A stretch of DNA of 64,000 bases from the NCBI RefSeq assembly GCF_010183535.1, contig NC_071333.1, forward strand, positions 16,118,587-16,182,586. The letters run 5' to 3'. The translations under genes and the position numbers were made by a program. Positions within the stretch are counted from its first letter, which is position 1; the number at the start of each line of letters is the position of its first letter. This stretch comes from Caenorhabditis remanei. Taxonomy: Eukaryota; Nematoda; Chromadorea; Rhabditida; Rhabditidae. Shown in pieces: positions 57,601 through 64,000 of the stretch. The notes under the pieces were generated by a model that saw only the letters and a list, made by a program, of their open reading frames with translations, was not told the origin of the DNA and made no database searches.

Positions 57601-58127
57601 TCCAAATAACTAAATGTAAGACCAAACAATTATGACAGAGAGAAACTAGACTTTTGCTCTCCAAAAGGAGTTTTCTTTGTTTGGGGATCAGGTCTGTTGA
57701 CCAACTCTTCTCTGCATCCCTCTTTTGATGGCAGAGCATTTGACTGCAGATCGAGAGGTCCCCGGTTCAACTCCGGGTGCCCCCTACTTCTTTTTTGCTG
57801 ATTTTATTTCTATTCAACTAGATTTCTTATTTACTCACCAATCAACATCACAATGCTATCTGCCAGTGCCACATTTGCCATAATTGTGTATGCTGAGAGG
57901 CGGAATACTCGATTGGTCAAGATCATGATCACAGTTGTAACATTGCAGAAAACACCCAAGAGGCCTGCAATAGTGATTTTGTACGCAATTAATTTCTTAA
58001 TTTCTTAATTGCTTAATTGTTCCTAAAACTCACCAACAGCCGTATAAGCAACACCGACGATTGAGATGTACGAGTCGAATGTGAAGAATGAAATCATATC
58101 GGCACGATGTCTGGTAGCCGGTTCCAT
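54698..58127 (-). CDS. Orphan class A GPCR with long C-terminal tail
   Basis: Ten exons in phase: 58127-58034, 57964-57839, 56943-56855, 56811-56707, 56534-56160, 56110-55988, 55942-55776, 55730-55631, 55580-55473 and 54844-54698; 477 residues. TM1 spans the LLGVFCNVTTVIMIL region (Cys-Asn in place of Gly-Asn), and TM2 has ANVALADSIVML. TM3 ends MLGMNRCIAI (NRC at about 147-149 where DRY is usual), and TM7 has CNPFIYAYF (about 313-320). The last 130 residues form a Ser/Arg-rich then acidic cytoplasmic tail. No ligand class can be assigned. The gene is convergent with the MGNC gene. Intron 2 (about 0.9 kb) carries a tRNA gene, a truncated tRNA copy and repeat D; the last intron carries a MITE. 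Confidence 0.83.
55045..55392. mobile_element. Palindromic MITE-like element, family A copy 3
   Basis: Outer arms: GGGAAGGCCTCCGAATGACC, then TTATAGGACCTGACC on the left; ATAGATCAGGTCCT, then CACTCGGAGGTCATCCCTA on the right. A second inverted pair lies inside: CAAAGTTTGGACCACTGA against TTAGTGGTCCAAACTTTG. It lies in the last intron of the second GPCR. Confidence 0.75.
56990..57225. repeat. Dispersed repeat D, copy 3
   Basis: Starts GGTGTCAGTACAAAA, has AACTATCGATAAAAACT and ends CCGGGCCGAGATTTTGCAAG followed by TCTG. It lies in GPCR intron 2, just before the tRNA gene. Confidence 0.7.
57406..57477 (+). tRNA. tRNA-Cys (anticodon GCA)
   Basis: A complete cloverleaf of 72 bases, no intron. 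The acceptor stem GGGGGTA pairs with TGCCCCC (one G-U), with discriminator T. The anticodon stem TTCGA/TCGAG encloses CTGCAGA with anticodon GCA. The T arm CCCGG-TTCAACT-CCGGG contains a canonical B box (GGTTCAACTCC), and the A box is in TAGCTCAGTGG. A run of seven T at 57483-57489 terminates Pol III. It is antisense to its host GPCR gene, inside intron 2. Confidence 0.95.
57729..57785 (+). pseudogene. 5'-truncated tRNA-Cys copy
   Basis: It matches bases 16-72 of the tRNA-Cys 320 bases upstream, with one change in the anticodon stem (ATTCGACTGC to ATTTGACTGC), plus the ACTTCTTTTTT trailer. The acceptor 5' strand, D-stem 5' half and A box are missing, so no cloverleaf can form and Pol III initiation should be impaired. 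Confidence 0.88.
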
Positions 58128-61100
58128 GATTACTGTTGGATTACGCTATAACATGCCGCGTTGCTGCTTTCAACAATTTCTGTAATTCTTTATATAACAC
58201 AATTTTTGAAGCATAAAGAAAAAAATGAGCGGAAAAGAAACGAGTCAATTACATTAGCTCAAAATGTGGTATTGAGCTAATGGAGGCGGGTCGGTTGGAG
58301 AGTTCTTCAGAGTTGGAGAGGTGCCTATTGAATGTCACCTGCTCATGGTCAACAGTGAATCTTGTGGATGTGAATTAAGTGGAAATGTTTTAAAGTGTAG
58401 GAAAATGAAAAAGAATAATGAAGAGGATGACACATCAAGGTGAAGTCAATTTGGAAACTGATAACAACAGCTAGATCGAAGACTGTTATTGAAAAAATTG
58501 ATCAAATGTGAATTTCGAACAGATAGTAGTTAGTCAATTGCAATTCCCAACTCAAAAATATCATAATCACTAAACCTTATAATTCGAAAATCAGTTTTGT
58601 TCGCAAGCAGAAAAACAAGACCTATGTTGCAAAAACAGGTGCAAACTTGACTTCAATAAGCTTTTTTATCAAACTCTACGCAAATTGTTTTCAATTTTCA
58701 GAATGAGACAAAACACCTGACCGAACTGACTGAAGACAAGAGTCAAGTGCGTCCGATGGTTGCCACTAGCGCCAGACTCGCATACATACATAAATTCAGC
58801 TGGTACAAAAGTTTGAAGTGCTCTACTTTGACGATTTGATTTGAGATGAGAGGAAAACTGGTGACTGTCTGAGAAGCAAGCTATTTTTAGAATTTTGTTG
58901 TTTTAGAGTGATTTAAAATGAGGAAAAGGGAGAGGCCGGAAAGAAAACGCAAACTCTCAGTTTTCCAAAACCCGAAAGTGGTTCTCTGTGTGTTGCAGAG
59001 GTTTTCTGAGGAAAATTATAAGTGCTGTTCAGAAAAAAAAGGTGACACTTTTCGTATGTCTTGACACCCTACAATTGACGTCTCACTCTCTTGAGAGTGC
59101 TCATTCACATTGCGTGACTTTGATCTGTAAACCTTAGAAACCGGAACATAACAATGATCATGATTGAATCACTGCTTGGGCTTGGGACTACTGAAAATAA
59201 TACTAGTGTTCGTTAATCCTCGAGAAAAAAGTTATATTTAGTAAACAAAGAGAAATAAAAAGCGAGAAAAAAGCAGAGCGATTCAAAGACGTACATATCA
59301 AATGTGAGAAGTCTGTGTGAGCGAAATAACCTCACCGCCTCTCTCAGACCTAAATTGAGACTAACATTCAGTGAACACTGTTCCAGTACAGAATTTCAGA
59401 AAATTGAGATTCTATATAAATGAGAAATAAAAATTGACACATTCTTGTGGCTTTTTTGTTTTGTAGAACACTCAAGAAGGGCAAACATATCAGGAAGGGC
59501 CAAATTTCAACATGGTGGTCGGATATCCGGAGTACCTCTTTCAAAACCGCGCACCGCAAAGTGCATCAAAATTGGAAAGGCTTGTCGACATCGGAAAGAG
59601 AAAGCAGTGAATGAATTGAAATATATCCATATGGAAAAGAAGAGAAGAAGGGTTCGTGACCCCTCCTGCCCCGTCATCCTTTTTTTTTTTGATAGACGAT
59701 GGGAAGAACAAGCTGACTAGCGGAGTTGGATTTGAATAGAGACCAATCGTTTTTCCTTCTTCAAAGTTTTTTGGTTCTTGTCCCCTCTTCTCCATCTTCC
59801 GGTGTCAGTTTTAAGTTTGATATGTAAAACGGGAAAACGGGTAGAATGAAGGGAAAAACGGGGAAAGGACAGGACATGTCGGGAAAAAAATGAAAATAGA
59901 AATCCTCGCGGACGGACCGAAATCAAGTTTCTTGGGAACGTCACCCCACTATAAGCTTCTTTTTGAGACAGCGCGTGTAAACTTTTGGTCCGAGTCCTTT
60001 CTTCCTTTTCCTCTTACTTATCTTCCCACACAGACTCATCGGATCACAAAAACTCTAATTTCAATGAAAAAAGCGGATTGTGAATGTTTTGGTGTAGCCC
60101 AGCCATGTTTTGATTTGAGGAATATCATAATACCAGTTGGCTAACTAGCACGATAATAAAAACATAGTGGAAACAAAAATATGAACACATTTTGTTAGTT
60201 TACTATGTTTTTGGAGCTAAACGTACGCTGAAAGTGTGACGTCAAACACAATAGGGAGTAGGTTGTTGATCATCAGTTTCAATTTATTTTGTGAATTGAA
60301 AATTTGGTTAGGAAACAAGTTATGTAGGGACAGGTGGATTTTTCAGTGTGTCAGCTTATCAATGATTTATTGAATTATTCAGTTTTTTGTATGTATGCTT
60401 TTTGTTTTTGAAGAAAGAGGAAGTACCAAAACACGGCAAAGCTAAAGTTTCGTTGTTCAATGTCAAACTAGATTCAGACTTTTCAAATGAATGATGAACA
60501 GAAGGAATTCAGTTGGAGGCACTGGAATTACGACTGTAGAATTTTCAGACTGGATATTCAGCCAGGCAGGATTTCAGACTGATATTTTCCGACTTGCAGG
60601 TAGGGCAGTCGCATCTGATTACTAAATGGAAAATTGTAATCACTATACTTTCAGAAAAATATGACTGTAACTTATATGAGCTCGGTGTCAAGGGTTATGC
60701 CATGACTGGAATATGGCTGGACTGTGTTCTCAGTTTTCAGCAACTCAGTTTTTGAAGCCATAAGATAAACAGTGCCATCTCACCCGGCTATACTGTCCGT
60801 CAATAGTAAAACATTCTGAAAATAACCAGAACGTTCCCAAAATTAGAAACGAACATTTACCGCCTTGTCAATTTTTGGGATAAAAGCAAATCAGGGGTAT
60901 CGGATAGAGAGAAAGAGCAGAAAAAGAAGAAGAATAAGAGATCTAGTTAGGTTCTTCTTTTGCTCCAAGAGCTTCTAGAGGCCTCGAATCTGCTTCTTGA
61001 GTTGTGTCGGCGGTGTGGGTACATTTCTTTTACCGACAGGCGATGAATGTCAAGAAGGAAAAGAAGAAGAAAGGAAGAAGGAGGAGAAGAAGAAGACGTC

Positions 61101-64000
61101 TCTCTCTCATTCAGGACAAGAATAGGAGCATGTAGAAGGACCCGGCTGGCACAGATCAAATCAAACAACACAAGTGAAAAAGGGACTAAGAGAGAGAGAG
61201 AGAGGTGGAAGGAGGGAAAGATGAAAAATGAGAGAAAAGGAGATGAATTTAATATCTGTTTTATTTAGTCGCAGCTGAAAAACGCAGATGACCCCGAAAG
61301 CCTCTAATTTGTAAATTTCCAATTTTTTTTTTCAATTTTTTTTTTTTTTTTTTCTTCTTCTGTACTGAGCCTCTTCGCGGCGAAGAAGATCAACAGATGT
61401 TACACTTCTACAAACCCGGCGAATTCGTCACGCCGGGAGTGAAACATCTGGCCAAGAAGTACAACGTCTCACGCAGGTCAGAGGTAGCGTCGAATACTCT
61501 CTGTGACCGGGCGGCTTTAACATTGGTTTAGCAGACCATAGTAAAGTAACTAGAGACACCCAAACCGCTCAAAACAGTATCCCGTTTCTCTGTTTTGTAA
61601 ATTCATTGATTCTGTTTTGAGGACAGTATCCGATTCATGTTGTTGCTTATTACTCCAGGAACTGTCTTATACCGAGAATGGTGGTATTCCTACTACACCG
61701 GCTGAATATCGAGAATCCTTTAGTAGTCTTGTAAAAGTTCATAGTGATGAATAGCTGGATTAATTTCTGAATTACTTTATGCAGTACCAACATTGACTTG
61801 TTAGTATCTAACGAGCCGCCTGACTGGTTAGACATAACAGTAATTAAGTTATGTGTTAGAATTTACACTGGACAGTCCATGCTCATAGAGCGCCTTATTT
61901 AATTCTAAGACTCTTATTCAGCACCGCCACTACCATTTATCAAAAACCACTCCTTTTCTTTTTATGTTTATTTTTTGTTTCGAACTGTTTCCATCCGTTA
62001 CCCCCCACCCATCCCATCTCTCTCTCTCTTTCAAAAATAAGAGATAGATAGGATGGAATAGAATGAAAAGCGATTCACAACACTCAAATGAAGATGTCAC
62101 GGCCACGACAGCTTTTACCCCCCGCTCTCCTTTTCTCTTTTTTCGAGCACTGAGCTCGATTAGAGAGGTCGCCGTGTCGGTCGAAACGACAGAAGAGAAG
62201 CAAAAAAAAACGGAGCGGATGCTGTCTAGTCAATCTCAATCAAGAGGAAATAGTGGGAGAGAAGGAGGAGTAAGGATCACCACAGACTGAATTGCAGAGT
62301 TCTTATTTTTCGTTCGTTTTCAGACAAATACTCTAACAATTGAGAAGAGAGGGGATCGGGATTTTAGTGGAAACCCAAGGAGAGTTTCAATTATTGTGTC
62401 AGTTTTAGGTGTTAACATTTGATTGAGTGGAGTGTGAAGTGCAAGTGTTCAACATAAGTTCAGTAGTGTCTATACTAGAAAAGAAATATGCAACAGTGTA
62501 TATCTACGTAACCAGAAGTCTTCAGGAATTTTAAAAGTAAGGCTACATCCAATTGGTTTAGAAACTCTTGTCTATAAAAAAGACTTACCTGTTTTCCAAT
62601 ATCCAACTCACAATATTCTCTTATGTTAGTGGAATAAACATCCGTCTGGAAACTGAAAACAGTCTCCTACTATACAGGTGGGTGTGTCCACCCACCTTAC
62701 CGTGCTCTGGGAATAAGCTATATAATCCCAGAAGTGACATGGATTCAGTAATGTTTTCACGTTTTGACTGTGAACTATACACATGTGAAGATGATGAAAT
62801 GAATGACGATATACATGATCATGACTTCAAAATTCATGATGGAGCGTGCTTTTTGACGCTTTTCATTTCAGACTGACCAAAAGAGAACTGACGTCATTTA
62901 TATTCCGGAATAAATTCGAAAGGTTGGAATCTTTGAACGATTTGGATTTCGGATGCAAAATATGAAACAAAGGAGAATCTTATTAGAATCTAGAATTAGG
63001 ATAAAAATCAAGAATCAGAAAAAGAGAATCTTGACAACCAACTTTTTCCGGGTGGAAACAAAAAAAAACGAAAAAAAGGATTGAGGACGTGGGGACATAG
63101 AAATAACATTGGATAATTACAAATTGCTGCAATTTGCGCTCATCTGGACACATCTCTCGTCATCCAAAGATGAGAACCTTTTTTTGAGATATATGTTTTC
63201 TGTTTTGTTGTTTTGTGTTTTTGTGTTGATAAGTTAGAAAATAGTTTAAATGTTGATTCCCCCTAAGAGTACTGTACCAATGTCAAAATTTGCCTATTAT
63301 TGTTTTATATTTCAAATCACTCACCCGCATTTATTTTCCTAAAAATGTGATCTGCTCATTTTAGGTATCGAGGAAAACGAAATTGGTGAATAAGCAAGAA
63401 CAGCTTGTAAATTAATAAAGAACGGAAACAAAAAATGGTTCGTAGAAATGAACAACGTACGGGAACAAGAGATGCGCGTTCTATTCCCTCAATGAAAATA
63501 TTAATTGAAGTGTAGATGAACATGAAAAATAAGAAGCAAAAAAGGAAAATATGGATCTAGACACCAAATAAGAAAAAAATTGGAAGGAACTCTACAATTG
63601 GTTAATTTGTGTATGCTTGAAAAGTTGATTTATTCCGGATTGTTTTATTTTGAAATAAGACTAGCTTCAATTTTTTGTCAGATTTTAATTTGATATATTG
63701 TTTTCTTTAAAACATGTATAAAACATGTAAAAAAAAACAAACAATTGACTACAGTATATTTGCTCTTTGTTGGCCTTGTGATAAATTAGCATTCAAATTG
63801 GCACCCGTCTTTTTTTGTCTATTTTTGGTATTCTTCTCCTAAACGTCTTTCTCTAAAAACGGATACATTAGAAGAAAACAAAAGATATATAAAAATTCCT
63901 AATTATTCCGTTGATATTTATTTGAAACGTGAATGTAATTCAAATTTGGAAATTTTCGTTTTGGAAATTGAGATATCAAGAAATCGAGAACATCTTCTCT
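58128..64000. other. Right-hand region without a confident gene
   Basis: The left part is the promoter side of the second GPCR. Purine-rich or pyrimidine-rich low-complexity tracts occur at 59640-59900, 60900-61250, 61310-61355 (long T runs) and 61980-62040. A GC-richer segment at 61365-61530 holds the hairpin described separately. An inverted repeat GGTGGGT-GTGTCC-ACCCACC lies near 62680. Frames at 62063-62290 and 62568-62876 are open but show no splice partner or known motif. A gene may start beyond the right edge. Confidence 0.45.
61362..61478 (+). other. GC-rich open segment: candidate exon or structured RNA
   Basis: Two of three plus-strand frames are open. One reads QQMLHFYKPGEF, then TPGVKHLAKKYNVSRR, which looks protein-like, and the segment ends at a CGCAG/GTCAGAG donor-like site. 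The same bases fold into a strong hairpin (61394-61450), preceded by CTTCGCGGCGAAG. The upstream boundary is a T-run followed by CTTCTTCTGTACTGAG, a weak acceptor. It could be one exon of a gene off the right edge or an RNA gene; neither is secure. Confidence 0.3.

Noticed and set aside
62568..62876. 102-codon plus-strand frame near the right edge
   Set aside because: Contains a short inverted repeat, no splice partners; the acidic stretch alone is not enough to call a gene.

Overview
The window is nuclear DNA of a Caenorhabditis-type nematode. It is AT-rich, introns are often 45-55 bp with TTTCAG acceptors, several start codons sit directly behind an acceptor (spliced-leader style), and the encoded proteins include nematode troponin I, a SID-1/CHUP-1-like protein and CUB-like secreted proteins. 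From memory, the pairing of chup-1 with unc-27, and an asparagine synthetase gene of the asns-2 type, match the C. elegans X chromosome, so this is probably an X-linked segment of a sister species. The species itself cannot be read from the sequence.

Layout from left to right. (1) 83-1485, minus: 5' half of a SID-1-family gene (chup-1). (2) 2911-3831, minus: troponin I (unc-27), with a possible upstream N-terminal exon at 4446-4505. (3) 6355-11304, minus: an orphan rhodopsin-like GPCR with alternative C-terminal tails. (4) 11305-18194: about 7 kb with no gene. (5) 18415-19988, minus: a small protein of two Ig domains, muscle-like. (6) 21588-26725, plus: a 17-exon, 880-residue CUB-like surface protein with a signal peptide and a hydrophobic C-terminus. 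(7) 29928-32309, plus: glutamine-hydrolysing asparagine synthetase, with a TATA box and a candidate ATF-4-type amino-acid response element. (8) 35211-37467, plus: an unrecognised nuclear-looking protein with seven 29-residue repeats and a degenerate homeodomain-like end. (9) 38568-39106, minus: a small acidic protein. (10) 43535-48466, plus: a 1068-residue charged, probably nuclear protein whose first exons and introns are duplicated. (11) 53793-54197, plus: a 72-residue MGNC protein, probably lipid-anchored. (12) 54698-58127, minus: a second orphan GPCR, with a tRNA-Cys gene and a truncated tRNA-Cys copy in one intron. (13) 58128-64000: no confident gene, but one strong RNA hairpin inside a short open segment.

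All gene models were built by hand from open frames, GT/AG sites and phase. In every complete model the exon lengths sum to a whole number of codons. The genes are independent neighbours and not one pathway. Two are muscle genes (troponin I, Ig protein), two are receptors and one is metabolic. Introns and intergenic DNA carry several families of long palindromes that look like non-autonomous DNA transposons (families A, B and C, plus a dispersed repeat D and a single 147-bp hairpin).

Most worth a second look: the repeat/homeodomain-like protein, the troponin N-terminal exon, the switchable tail of the first GPCR, the truncated tRNA-Cys copy, the 61394-61450 hairpin, and the duplicated regulatory-looking module at 39445-40950.
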